A stretch of DNA of 64,000 bases, from assembly GCF_027172205.1 (NCBI RefSeq), contig NC_070603.1, positions 14,372,501 through 14,436,500 on the forward strand, in the 5' to 3' direction. The position numbers were made by a program, and so were the translations under genes. The first letter of the stretch is position 1. Every line of letters starts with the position of its first letter. This document shows positions 54,059 to 64,000 of this stretch, piece by piece. A model generated the notes under the pieces. It was given only the letters and a program-made list of their open reading frames with translations, was not told the origin of the DNA and searched no databases. The stretch is from Podarcis raffonei. Lineage: Eukaryota; Chordata; Lepidosauria; Squamata; Lacertidae.

Positions 54059-54275
54059 CAGTGGTACCTCGGGTTAAGAACTTGATTCGTTCTGGAGGTC
54101 TGTTCTCAACCTGAAACTGTTCTTAACCCGAGGTACCACTTTAGCTAATGGTGCCTCCTGCTGCGATGCCACACAATTTCTGTTCTCATCCTGAAGCAAA
54201 GTTCTTAACCCGAGGTACTATTTCTGGGTTAGCAGAGTCTGTAACCTGAAGCATCTGTAACCCGAGGTACCACTG
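54059..54275 (-). mobile_element. TA-flanked MITE, CAGTGGTACCTCGG family (reverse)
   Basis: Reverse copy: cagtggtacctcgggttaag at the left, tgtaacccgaggtaccactg at the right, TA flanks. A further copy lies 690 bp to the right. Confidence 0.83.
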
Positions 54276-54719
54276 TATACCAATATCATACTCGACAATC
54301 TCAAAGACTCTCTGAAATGCCGGCTAGAACAATATGAGTGCCTCCTCATCCCACCCTGGAATGGAATGGGGGATGGATTGGCTCGTGTGGACTCATGCCT
54401 TTTGGGGTATAAAAATTGCCACAACTCAACTTTTAAAGCAAGGGAACCTCCAATTCCTTATAGAAAAGTTTCCTTAAACGAGGCCAGGTGGTGAAGTTGG
54501 CTGGAGAGCAAAACTTAACTCCCCTGACACCATCTCTGGAACAAAAAAAAACATATTTATTAAGAAGATCAGAACTTTGCAATCACAGTCATTTGCTATA
54601 GAGAAAAAGCACCCAAAATTCCCAAGTCATCTTGAGGCCACAATGGATGTTGAACATTACTTTGTTCTTTAGGAGCAGGAGGCAGAGGATAGGGAGAAGA
54701 TGAGCTTTCACCTCCTCAT

Positions 54720-54862
54720 GAGCCAAGGATGAGGAACCTGCGTCTCTTCAGAGGTTTTTGAACTAGAACACCCATCATTGCTGACTATTGGCTACGCTGA
54801 CTGCAGCTGATGGGAGTTGGAGTCCAGCAATGTTTGGAGGACCACAGGTTGCTATTCCCTGC
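54720..54862. mobile_element. Palindromic hAT-like MITE, diverged
   Basis: Left arm aacacccatcattgctgac, right arm gatgggagttggagtccagc, as at 38649. Confidence 0.6.
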
Positions 54863-54963
54863 TATAATAATGGACACAATATTATGTGTGGAATTTTAAG
54901 GATGTCCCAGCATTTTAAAAAACGAATGCCTTTATTGAACAACCTGAGACTGTTTACACATTA

Positions 54964-55193
54964 CAGTGGTACCTCGGGTTACAGACGCTTCAGGTTACAG
55001 ACTCCACTAACCCAAAAATAGTACCTCGGGTTAAGAACTTTGCTTCAGGATGAGAACAGAAATTGTGCTGTGGCAGCGCGGCAGCAGCAGGAGGCCCCAT
55101 TAGCTAAAGTGGTGCTTCAGGTTAAGAACAGTTTCAGGTTAAGTACGGAACGAATTAAGTACTTAACCTTAGGTACCACCTTAGGTACCACTG
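54964..55193 (+). mobile_element. TA-flanked MITE, CAGTGGTACCTCGG family
   Basis: Inverted ends and TA flanks. The right terminus carries a doubled aggtaccacc/aggtaccactg. Confidence 0.82.
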
Positions 55194-55199
55194 TACCAG

Positions 55200-56900
55200 C
55201 TTCAAACACAACTAGGTCGTTCTTTTTCTCAATATGAATCAAAGCAGGTTTGGTATGTGCTGGTTTGAGGGGGGAAACACCAAAACACAGTATTTACTTA
55301 GAAATGACAGGGTGGATGCAGGATAGATATGGATTGTGACTAACGCCATATGTTATGTGTTTTAGAGGTAGAAAAGGTTTAGAAAAGGGAAACCAAAACG
55401 ATCAAGGAAATGGAACAACACCCCCAAATGAGGAAAATTTATAAGTTTGGAGCTATTTAGTTTACAGAAAAGTTGAGTAAGATTAGAAGAGACATTGTAT
55501 GGTCTATAAGAGTTCCTCTCAGTTGTCCATAACTCCATTGTTAAGACATAAAGGAAGAATGTAATTTCTAAGGCCATGCAGTTCACATAGTGCAATCAGT
55601 TTTTTAAAAAACTGAATTTAAGACATTTCTACACCACTTAACTATGTCTTTGCATTTCTAAGCAGTGTAGATAAAAACATTTCACAGAAAATGGGACAGT
55701 ATCAATAAAAAATTATCATAAAACCCAATGCTATCTTGAAACGCTTGCTGGAACAAGAAAGTCTTAGTGCTGTCCCTGAACTCCAGCAAAGTTGTTATGT
55801 GCTTCCACTACCCTTACCCCATCACTACCAAGAAATTACGAAACTGCATCATTCTCCTTTCTCCACACCTTCCCAAATGGATCTATTATGGAAGGAGGAA
55901 AATGGAAGGAGCGTGAGAGGTGGTCAAGAAGAAAGGAAACTTCTCAAACACTCTTGACTGGTTCTCTATAATATATGCTGCTCTGACTAGGAAAATCTCT
56001 GAAATGCTGATTGAATGAATCATGGTTCATTTCATTTTTAAATCACACGGAGTGCTGTGCAGGACTCAGCTATCAGAACACGCCCCAATACAATTAATGC
56101 AAAGCACCTATACAGTATTACAAATTCCTTTTGCAACCGTTAGAAAGATTAATTAATTACTTTAAGGTAGGAATCACACAGGGAGTGGCAACGGTCCCAG
56201 CAGCATTGCAAATTTCACTCAGTGCGCTTTGGCAACCAAATAGGTTGGAAGCAATGGGAGAGAATTATCTGTTTGCATCTTCTAGCTTATGGGGACCTAC
56301 TGAGGATGCTTTGTCTGAAGTCCCTCCAAATCCTGGCACTGATTTGACATCTCATAATTTAAAAAATGAAAGCAAGGTTAGACACCTAGAGAAGTAAAAT
56401 GCATTTGGAATTATAAATAGAGCTTTGTATTTCTTCTTTGGGGCCAAACCTGAATGCAGTATTTGATCTCCATCTCTTATTATTGCCATATTCCATGCAT
56501 ATTTAGGATGCTAGGTTGATGGGAGTATAGGTTAAACTTTTTCCCTCTGAGGCTCTCACCTCTCAGAAACTCCTCTACCTGAGGTCCCTCGAATCACTGC
56601 TTGATTTTAAGAGGCAGCTAGCCATATGCATTTTATGTAGGCATCAGTGGCCTATTAAGTAGCTTTTTTAAAAAATCCAGGTTTTGTCTGTCCAGGTTTA
56701 CAATGTTTGATGTTATTTCATGACTATCATTTTAGGTGTGTGCGCGTGCTGAAAAGCAGTTGATAAATGCTTTAAATAAGATAAATCAGGATCCACTTCA
56801 TACTGAGAACCTCTGTACTTTCAAAAGGTCCCATCTCCTAAAAAAAAAGCCTCATGCCCATCTGACAGTGATATCATGAAACGGTGCAGGCAACTGAGTA
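55200..56900. other. Intergenic, nothing recognised
   Basis: AT-rich. Short open frames at 55736-55957 and 56131-56397 do not resemble known proteins and have no support. Confidence 0.4.
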
Positions 56901-56914
56901 GATAGATACGTAAT

Positions 56915-57446
56915 AACCAATGAAGGCGGTGAAGGTCCTGTGTGAGTGCCTGGAGGCAGTTGGAGGATGGATGGCGGCTAATGGATTGAGGTTGAATTCT
57001 GACAAGACAGAAGTACTGTTTTTGGGGGACAGGGGGCGGGCTGGTGTGGAGGACTCCCTGGTCCTGAATGGGGTAACTGTGCCCCTGAAGAACCAGGTGT
57101 GCAGCCTGGGAGTCATTTTGGACTCACAGCTGTCCATGGAGGCGCAGGTCAATTCTGTATCCAGGGCAGCTGTCTACCAATTCCACCTGGTACGCAGGCT
57201 GAGACCCTACCTGCCCGCGGACTGTCTCGCCAGAGTGGTGCATGCTCTAGTTATCTCCCACTTGGACTACTGCAATGCGCTTGACATGGGGCTACCTTTG
57301 AAGGTGACCCAGAAACTACAACTAATCCAGAATGCGGCAGCTAGACTGGTGACTGGGGGCGGCTGCCAAGACCACATAACACCGGTCTTGAAAGACCTAC
57401 ATTGGCTCCCAGTATGTTTCCGAGCACAATTAAAAGTGTTGGTGTT
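56915..57446 (+). mobile_element. L2-type LINE ORF2 fragment
   Basis: Open frame with GGWMAANGLRLNSDKTEVLF, LGVILDSQLSMEAQVNSVS, LVISHLDYCNAL, LQLIQNAAARLVTGG and LHWLPVCFRAQLKVLVL, the C-terminal half of L2-type reverse transcriptase. It breaks off where the chimeric element at 57447 begins. Confidence 0.88.
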
Positions 57447-58019
57447 GGCGTGCCATCAGTCAGTGTTAGGATAAGGCCTCTTTCCTAGGCACTCTAATCA
57501 TTTGAAATTTCTACATGGTGAGTTGTTGGAATCAGTGCTCCTGATTAAACAATGTACTGTATAATGGAAGAGATTTTAGCCAATGGAAGAGATTTAAGTC
57601 TGGATAGCACAGAAATGTGCAGCTACATTGGCTCCCAGTACATTTCCGAGCACAATTCAAAGTGTTGGTGCTGACCTTTAAAGCCCTAAACGGCCTTGGC
57701 CCAGTATACCTGAAGGAGCATCTCCACCCCCATCATTCAGCCCAGACGCTGAGGTCCAGCTTCAAGGGCCTTCTGGCAGTTCCCTCACTGCAAGAAGTGA
57801 GGTTACAGGGAACCAGGCAGAGGGTCTTCTTGGTAGTGGCGCCCGCCCTGTGGAACGCCCTCCCATCAGATGTCAAAGCGATAAACAACTACCTGACATT
57901 CAGAAGACATCTTCAGGGAAGTTTTTAATGTGTGACATTTTAGTGTATTCTTGGTCTCTGTGGAAGGCGCCCAGAGTGGCTGGGGAAACCCAGCCAGATG
58001 GGCGGGGTACAAATAATAA

Positions 58020-58066
<47 letters not shown>
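57447..58066 (+). mobile_element. Chimeric L2-derived element, copy 2
   Basis: Same structure as 39484: ggcgtgccatcagtcag, then the non-L2 part, then a second [20 protein letters not shown] to [11 protein letters not shown], and a 3' end with gggcggggtacaaataataa and a (TTA)n microsatellite (58018-58066). The LHWLPV stretch therefore occurs twice, 230 bp apart. Confidence 0.82.
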
Positions 58067-58068
<2 letters not shown>

Positions 58069-58069
58069 G

Positions 58070-58955
58070 TGCTGCAATTTATGCACTTCTCTGGTCTAAT
58101 CCAGTGCCAGGTGAAAGCTTGCCTTCCCCTTGTGCCTTTAACAGTGACTTGCAGAAATGTTCTGCATATTCAGACACTGTTAGAAGCAGAATTGCAGGGG
58201 CAGATTAAGAAGTTGGCGACTGTAAATCCATTGGTTACTGCATAGCGCAATTTTTAACCATGGCACCGGAAAGTACAGTGGATACTGCCCTCTACTGGGC
58301 CTGAGAAATTCTGTGCCAAAGCCTCACCACAAATGCAGCCCCCCATGCAATTCTGTAAAAGCAACACATATGTTTGACACAGTATCTTCATTATGATACA
58401 CAGAAAGGAAAGCACATTTAAGGCTTGAGATTGAGCTAGTGGTAGGAGCCGATCTCAATTCTGTTAATATGCAATGAGTGTGAAGAAATAATGAAAAAGA
58501 AAGACAGCAATTCTTCTCCAATATGCCAAATAAATGGAACTGACAGGAAATCTAATTATCTGACATTCTATTTTGCTTTTAACAAATGTGACAAGGTGAA
58601 ATAGTCTGATCCTGGCAATATGAAGAATGAGCATGGGTTGTAATGACAGGACAGGATCAAATGCATACTCTTGAGACATCTTGGCTGGAAATCTGTTCTT
58701 AGGAGACCAGTGAAAGGTCTGTCATTTTATATTTAGGGAAGAGTCATAAACATTTTCCTGCCAGTGGCTATTGTTCAACTCAGCTGTAATTGCATGCTTA
58801 TGCCAGATTAAATTGACGCTATTATAAGTCATTATTTCTCTACTCTCTGGATAGTTATGAAACTAACTTTCACGAGTTATGCACACAGCCTGAACCAACA
58901 CAGGATATCAATTTGGATGTTTATTTAACAGTGCAAATCCTATGGCTCTAATCTT
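58070..58955. other. Intergenic, nothing recognised
   Basis: No gene, repeat family or regulatory signal was seen. Confidence 0.4.
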
Positions 58956-58961
58956 ACACGC

Positions 58962-59174
58962 CAATGTTTCCCAAACTCTCCCGCCCCCATACACCAGTTC
59001 AAATTTGCTGAGGGTCTTGGAGGACTACTTAATCATTATTCTGCCTTGTGTAGCAATTGTAACATACCATGCTAGATGCTATGATTTTTATTGTATTTTT
59101 ACAGAAATGCTGCAGTCCCCCTGAATGAAGCTTAAAGGTGGTCCACACCACAGACCGCCTTTTGGGAACCCCTG
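58962..59174. mobile_element. Probable hAT-like MITE
   Basis: Ends caatgtttcccaaactc and ttttgggaacccctg are imperfect inverted repeats. No clear duplication. Confidence 0.5.
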
Positions 59175-59547
59175 TTCCAATCATCTTCCTAGAAGCAATG
59201 CATGCACCTTTTTATTGAGGAATGAATATTGTGGGCACTGAGAAACATGGACGCTGTTTCTTTAAACGGCACATACGCAGGTAATTCACAACTTACAGAC
59301 ATTTAACTTGTGTGCATTCAGCTTTATGCACTTGGCGAAATTTTAAAAAATAAAATAAAAATGGGTGGGTATCCTGGGAAAAAAGACTTTGGGAATACCA
59401 CCTGCCACGGCCCCCAACGTGTTTTGACTATATGCAATTTTGGCTGTACGCGTTATCCCCTGGAACGTAACCCCCAGTGTAAATAGAGAGTTGCCTGTAC
59501 CTTTCATGAGTTTTGCACATGTAGCTTTTATTAATCAGTTAACATAC

Positions 59548-60395
59548 CCTCCAACATTTCTCTGATGAAAATAGGGATGTCCTATTCCATACTACTACTA
59601 CTACTACTAATCATATTATTTATACCCCGCCCATCTAACAGCATCGCCCAAGTCACTCTGGGTGGCTTCCAACATATATAAAAACATAATAAACATTAAA
59701 AAGCTTCCCTATACAGGGCTGCCTTCAGACGTTTTCTAAAGGTTGTATAATTATTTGTCACCTTGGCTTGGGGGTCGCATAACCCCATACCCTCCAACTA
59801 ATGCCAGTGTACTAGAAGAAGCAAAGATCAGCAATGTCGAAGCAATGATTCTTCAACATCAACTTTGTTGGACTGGTTATGTTGTTCAGATGCCTGATTA
59901 CTGTCTTTCAAAGCAACTACTCTATTCCAAATTTAAAAATGGAAAGTGTAATGCTGGTGGTCAACAAAAGTGGTTTAAAGACAAGGCAATTTTTTTTAAA
60001 ATGTAGTATAAGCATCAACAATTGGGACACTGGCCTGCGAGCGCTCCCATTGGAGAACAGCCTTTACCAAAGGTTTCATGGGTTTTGAAGACACTTGAAC
60101 CCAGGACAAAAGGGAGAAACATGCTAAGAGGAAGACACATTTGACAAACCCTCACCATGATCAATTTCCACCTAGAAACCTATGTGCCCACTGTGGAAGG
60201 ATGTGTGGATTCAGACTTGGCCTCCACAGTCACTTACGTACTCACTGTTAAAACCGTGTTCATGGAAGGCTATTTTCCTCAGCTACAAGTGATCGCCAAA
60301 GAAGAAGGAGACCCTTCAACACTTCTCCAATGAAAAAAGGAACATCCCAAGGACGTTCTAGGATCAAATCTGTAAATCCAGAAAATAGGGACACT
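59548..60395. mobile_element. Nested repeat: MITE-like ends around LINE pieces
   Basis: The outer parts (taccctccaacatttctctg at the left, ccagaaaatagggacactag at the right) match the element at 49775-49935. Inside lie an L2 3' end (59590-59745, reverse) and a LINE fragment (59795-60251). Confidence 0.55.
59795..60251 (+). mobile_element. LINE fragment with C-terminal C2H2 zinc finger
   Basis: One frame gives EEAKISNVEAMILQHQLCWT and GYVVQMPD, another, after a frameshift, CAHCGRMCGFRLGLHSHLRT H, a C2H2 finger that closes the ORF of a class of non-LTR retrotransposons. The subclass is not certain. Confidence 0.65.
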
Positions 60396-60463
60396 AGGAG
60401 GCTCTGCAATATTTTTAGGCCTGCCACCTTAAAGCACTCTCACCTGCTTCTAGGGGCAGAGGG

Positions 60464-60840
60464 TGTTAGGATATTTCCGTTCCACCTTAAAAGGGAGGAG
60501 GCTTTGTGAGTCACAGAGTCTGCGTATTTCCTGTTCACAGGATGTTTATGTTTTCAGTTGCTTTCGTTTCTTTCTTCGTGCCTGAACGCCGATGCAGGCG
60601 GTCATGTTTTCTTTGTTCTGACCAACGCTAAATAAACTGTAAATATGCTCTCCTGCTGTGCATCTTTTGCTGTGTGAATTCTGCTGATAGAGTGTGCACC
60701 AGCCTAAGAATGTGGCAATCTATTTCTGAGGCTTCGTGTCGCTAATTGCTGATACTGCGTGTCTACGGGAGGTCGATGGATCGTCCGGCAGCCGGCTTGG
60801 GGGCTCAGATGGACTTTGTCTCCCTGGCAGTATCCCAACA
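60464..60840 (+). mobile_element. Solo LTR, second family
   Basis: 377 bp with ends tgttaggata and tatcccaaca, flanked by the 5-bp duplication gaggg (60459-60463 and 60841-60845). AATAAA lies at 60631, with a plausible U3 before it and U5 after it. No internal region is seen. The family is not determined. Confidence 0.78.
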
Positions 60841-61086
60841 GAGGGGTCTTCGGCCCCTCCAATAAAATATTTGAGGGGGTCACCCCCTCAAAAAAAATTG
60901 ATGGACATTGCCATTCAAATGCTGTGCATGTAATGCATCATGTGATCAAATGTAGGGCTGGGTTTACCTGGCTCCCCCCAATATTTTGTTCAAGTTGGCA
61001 CCCTTGCTCACCTAGGAAAAAGTAAGCCTACTTGAACTGAAGCTAGGGCTTCTTCCGAGTCAAACCCTCTGGCTGCGTCTGTTTGC

Positions 61087-61350
61087 GAATAATAATAATG
61101 TTATTATTTCTACCCCACCCATCTGGCTGGGTTTGCCCAGCCACTCTGGGTGGCTTACAGGATATATAAAAGCATAATGAAACATAAAGCATTAGAAACT
61201 TCCCAATAGAGGGCTGCCTTGAGATCTCTTCTAAAAGTTGTGTATTTATCTCTTTGACATCTGAAGGGAGCATGTTCCACAGGGAGGGCTCCACTACTGA
61301 GAAGGCCCTAGCGCCAACTCTGAGCCTTGGGGGATCACTCCCATAGTGGC
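61087..61350 (-). mobile_element. L2-type LINE 3' part (reverse)
   Basis: The minus strand reads [17 protein letters not shown] and ends in gggtagaaataataacatta, with an (ATT)n tail at the left. Confidence 0.78.
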
Positions 61351-61804
61351 TTGCATACGCCCGCCATCTTCACATTAATCAATACAGAGCGAACACCACA
61401 ACAGTCCCAAGGCAGAATAGCTAAATCAAATTGGAAACCCTCCCTCGGTGTTGCCTTTCCTGTGCATCAAGCAGGGTGGAATTTGCACACATATTAAAAA
61501 AACACCGTGAAAATGCTTTTTTACTTTAAAAAAAAGTTTTGAAAAAATACATCAAATCTTGCATAGCTCACTTTCACCACCTAGTGCCGCATTTTGTATA
61601 TTGCACTTCACAAAACGTTAAAAAAAAAGTATTTGCAGGCCAGTCCCTTAGGTCTCACAACATAATGGGCGATGAAATTTAGAAGGGAGGAGCCCCTAAG
61701 AAACACCAAATCGCAGTACTTTTATGTGTAGGGAAAGAAAACAAAAAGCGATGGGGCCTAGGATGTTTCAGTAGGCATTTGGGAACAGGAATAATAGTAA
61801 TACT

Positions 61805-61858
<54 letters not shown>

Positions 61859-62039
61859 TATTTATTACCAGCCCATATGGCTGAGTGTGGATATGGCATG
61901 GCTAGTGCCACGCGCTTGGGTGTTACTCTGAGGCGCCAGAGGTGCCCTGTATCCCCGAATTAAGTGAATCAACAAAAATACTATTTGCGGGAAAGGGAAA
62001 CCAGAATAAATTTAAAGCCGTTGGAAGCGCCTGAGGTAA
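61350..62039. other. Intergenic upstream of the ANKRD52 CpG island
   Basis: Holds an (AAT)n microsatellite at about 61799-61855, probably the tail of an L2 3' end in reverse (tttattaccagcccatatgg). Nothing else is recognised. Confidence 0.5.
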
Positions 62040-62860
62040 AAATAATAAGCCGCCTCCCGCCTCCCAGGATGCTGCGTGAGCGCCTTAGGCCTGGGCCATT
62101 TCTCCCCTCAGGAGACAAGGCCTGGAATGAGGGTCCCCTCAGCCCTCGCTCGGGATGCGCAGGGCGGGCTGCTGGTCTCGCCGCCCCCTGGGACAGGGCG
62201 GGCCTCGGCGGCTGGGCCTCCCCGGCAGGGGTCGCTGCTTCGGCGCAGGCCTACATCCTCCTCCTCTCCTCCTCCTCCTCTCGCTGCCTTCCTCCCTCCG
62301 GTGGGCGGGCTCAGTTTGCTCTCGCCGCCCGCCCCACCACCAGCAGCCGGAGGGCGCCGCGGCAGCCGAAGCGCGATCGATGCCGGGAGCTCGGAGGAGG
62401 CGGCGGCGCTGCTGAGCGAAGCGCGGGGGGCGGCCCCGCCCGGAGATGGGGATTCTCAGCATCACGGACCAGGTACCGGGGTGGGGGGTGCGTGTGTGTG
62501 TGTGTGAGAGAGAGAGAAAATGAGCTTTCGCCGCCCTCCTTCCCTCCCTCACCATCCTGCACAACAAACATCGGCACCAGACCCGGCCTCGGCTCCCGCC
62601 TTCCCGCGCTCGGCCGCGCCGGCTACGCAAGCTCGGGGATGCGCGGCCTAGTGTGGAGCCGCCCACCCTCGCGCGCCGGGAGCGGCCCTGGGGTCTCGTC
62701 TGAGGGAACCCCGGCCTCAAGACTGGAGAACGAGGGGAGGCAGGAGAAAAGGAGCCGAGCGGGCGGGCCTGGGCCCGAGCCAGATGCTGCCGCCGCCGAC
62801 ATCCCGAGAAGGCCGTCGGCGCCCGGGCTCCGCGCAGAAGCCTCGTTTCTTTCCCGCCTA
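62040..62860 (+). promoter_or_regulatory. ANKRD52: CpG island, promoter and 5' UTR of ANKRD52
   Basis: Very GC- and CpG-rich stretch that includes the ANKRD52 start codon and the first 390 bases of intron 1. A CT-rich part (62255-62300) precedes the start. No TATA box is seen. It gives long open frames on both strands that are not genes. Confidence 0.82.
62446..62472 (+). CDS. ANKRD52: ANKRD52 first coding exon (N-terminus; gene continues outside the window)
   Basis: ATG GGG ... CAG encodes MGILSITDQ, identical to the N-terminus of vertebrate ANKRD52, then a gtaccg donor in phase 0. ANKRD52 is an ankyrin-repeat subunit of protein phosphatase 6 holoenzymes (PP6-ARS). The ATG has G at -3 and G at +4 and sits in a CpG island. 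The next exon (expected to start PPLVQAIFSRD) is not found up to 64000. Nine residues alone would be weak evidence, but the exact match, the donor, the island and the position next to COQ10A agree. Confidence 0.88.
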
Positions 62861-64000
62861 AGGCGAAGGAGCTGCTTGTTTTCCAGGCTCTCGGCTCTCT
62901 TCCTTGCCTCTGCTAGAAAATCCCTTCGGTTTCCCCTCCACCTCTGTCTAGTTAGCTATCTATCTAATCCTCGGAACCAGCTTTTTGACTCGCATTTGCA
63001 CCTGCGAATTCACCCCCCCCCCATACACACGTTTCTCCTCTCCCCATTGCTAACACTTTGTGCTACCTTCTACCTCTCTCTCTTTTTCCTGCTTTCTGAG
63101 ATTCAAACACCTCCCTCCCCATCCTAAATGATATTTTCCCTCTGTTGCCACAGGACCTTTTGTGTATTTTTAGAAGTGGCAACAGAAAGGTGAATTTCAC
63201 ACACACACACACAGACACACATAGACACACACACACATATCATAGTATTGGGGCGAAAGAAGAACTTGCACCCGGCAGGACTTCTCTTTCTGTGCAAGTT
63301 CTAAAAGGTGCAGGAGCCCAGGTATAGTCAGATTTTTCTAGCAAGCCTGTTTCTTGTTCATAGTCTGCTTCCCCCATCCATCACTGCATCACACTTGGCC
63401 AGGTCTTTGGATTGCCTCTGTTATTTCCTCTTTTATTTTTTTCTAATGTCCCTATTCATTTATACAGACCAGCGTATCTGCCCATGGTTCAAGCCTCCTG
63501 TTACTTCTTAAACATCTCTCTGTTTCAGAGCCATGGAAGTTGGACCATTGGTCCAAGGCAAATGGCAATTCCTTCTGGCCAAAGCCAGCCTTGCTGCTCA
63601 GCTGCGTTGTGGCACAGATGGGCAAGAAATTTTTCATGAACTTTGTTTCTGTTCACATGCATATAAACACACTTGCTAAAGGTGACTTGCCCCTTTTCTA
63701 CCACCCTCTCCCCTTTTGCACCTTGTAAATCTCAAATCCCTCTAGTGCTATTGTGCTTTTGGCCTTTGTGTTGGTTTCTTGCATAGCCTGTGCATTTTCT
63801 CCATTCTTGTTACTTGCATGAGGTTAATCTTGCTTATCTCTTCCATAAAATGATACCTTTCCATTAGGGTTGCCCTATGTTTCTCAGTAGATTGGCATCT
63901 GATCCACATTCTGTGAATATAGCAGGAAACATATGTTGAATTTCTCTTACACCCGTTGCTTCTTAGAAGATGGTAAACTTGATGACAGTTGGCCATTCGA
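62473..64000 (+). other. ANKRD52: ANKRD52 intron 1 (5' part)
   Basis: GC-rich at the start, then AT-richer with a (GT)n(GA)n stretch at 62489-62515 and an imperfect (CA)n at 63199-63237. No second exon or recognisable repeat family is seen. Confidence 0.7.

Noticed and set aside
62139-62720. Minus-strand open frame of 193 codons in the same island
   Set aside because: Antisense to the ANKRD52 exon, low complexity, no similarity recognised.
61964-63127. Open frame of 387 codons across the ANKRD52 CpG island
   Set aside because: It is a product of low stop-codon density in GC-rich DNA; it crosses the ANKRD52 start and donor in another frame and has low-complexity Pro/Arg/Ser composition.
1-64000. 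Immune, toxin or other unusual gene system
   Set aside because: All frames above background belong to three known vertebrate genes or to transposons.

Overview
This is nuclear DNA of a squamate reptile, most likely a lizard. The evidence is three spliced vertebrate genes, six Sauria-type tRNA-derived SINEs, a 3' end of a Bov-B LINE, CR1 and L2-type LINEs and many short hAT-like and TA-flanked DNA-transposon derivatives. The genus cannot be told from the sequence alone.

Three protein-coding genes are supported, in the order CS (+), COQ10A (-), ANKRD52 (+). The window opens inside CS (mitochondrial citrate synthase), probably in intron 1. Ten coding exons follow between 11675 and 26234, giving 451 codons that stay in frame across every junction. 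The first coding exon (about 14 codons in mammals) lies to the left of the window. CS converges tail to tail on COQ10A (coenzyme Q-binding START-like protein), whose five coding exons run from 46957 down to 37004 and start in a CpG island. A repeat-rich, gene-free stretch of about 15 kb then leads to a second CpG island holding the first coding exon of ANKRD52 (nine codons, 62446-62472), so COQ10A and ANKRD52 diverge. The same neighbourhood is known from mammals (human 12q13), which supports the orthology calls.

CS and COQ10A both encode mitochondrial matrix-side proteins: CS makes citrate from oxaloacetate and acetyl-CoA, and COQ10A is a lipid-binding helper for ubiquinone function in the respiratory chain. 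ANKRD52 is an ankyrin-repeat regulatory subunit of protein phosphatase 6. They are neighbours but not an operon, and nothing here shows co-regulation.

Most of the remaining DNA is transposon-derived. Clean insertions with target-site duplications include Sauria SINEs (11882, 28494, 37302, 51566), a truncated Bov-B (10537), hAT-like elements with 8-bp duplications (12316, 13984, 14424, 38649, 42589) and two solo LTRs with 5-bp duplications (48937, 60464). Points worth a second look are an L2-derived chimeric element that fills one COQ10A intron and stops about six bases from the splice donor, a tandem splice acceptor in COQ10A, and a 40-bp CCAAT-box array in a solo LTR. I found no CRISPR array, operon-like system or other clearly undescribed gene system; this is a conserved gene neighbourhood embedded in lizard repeats.
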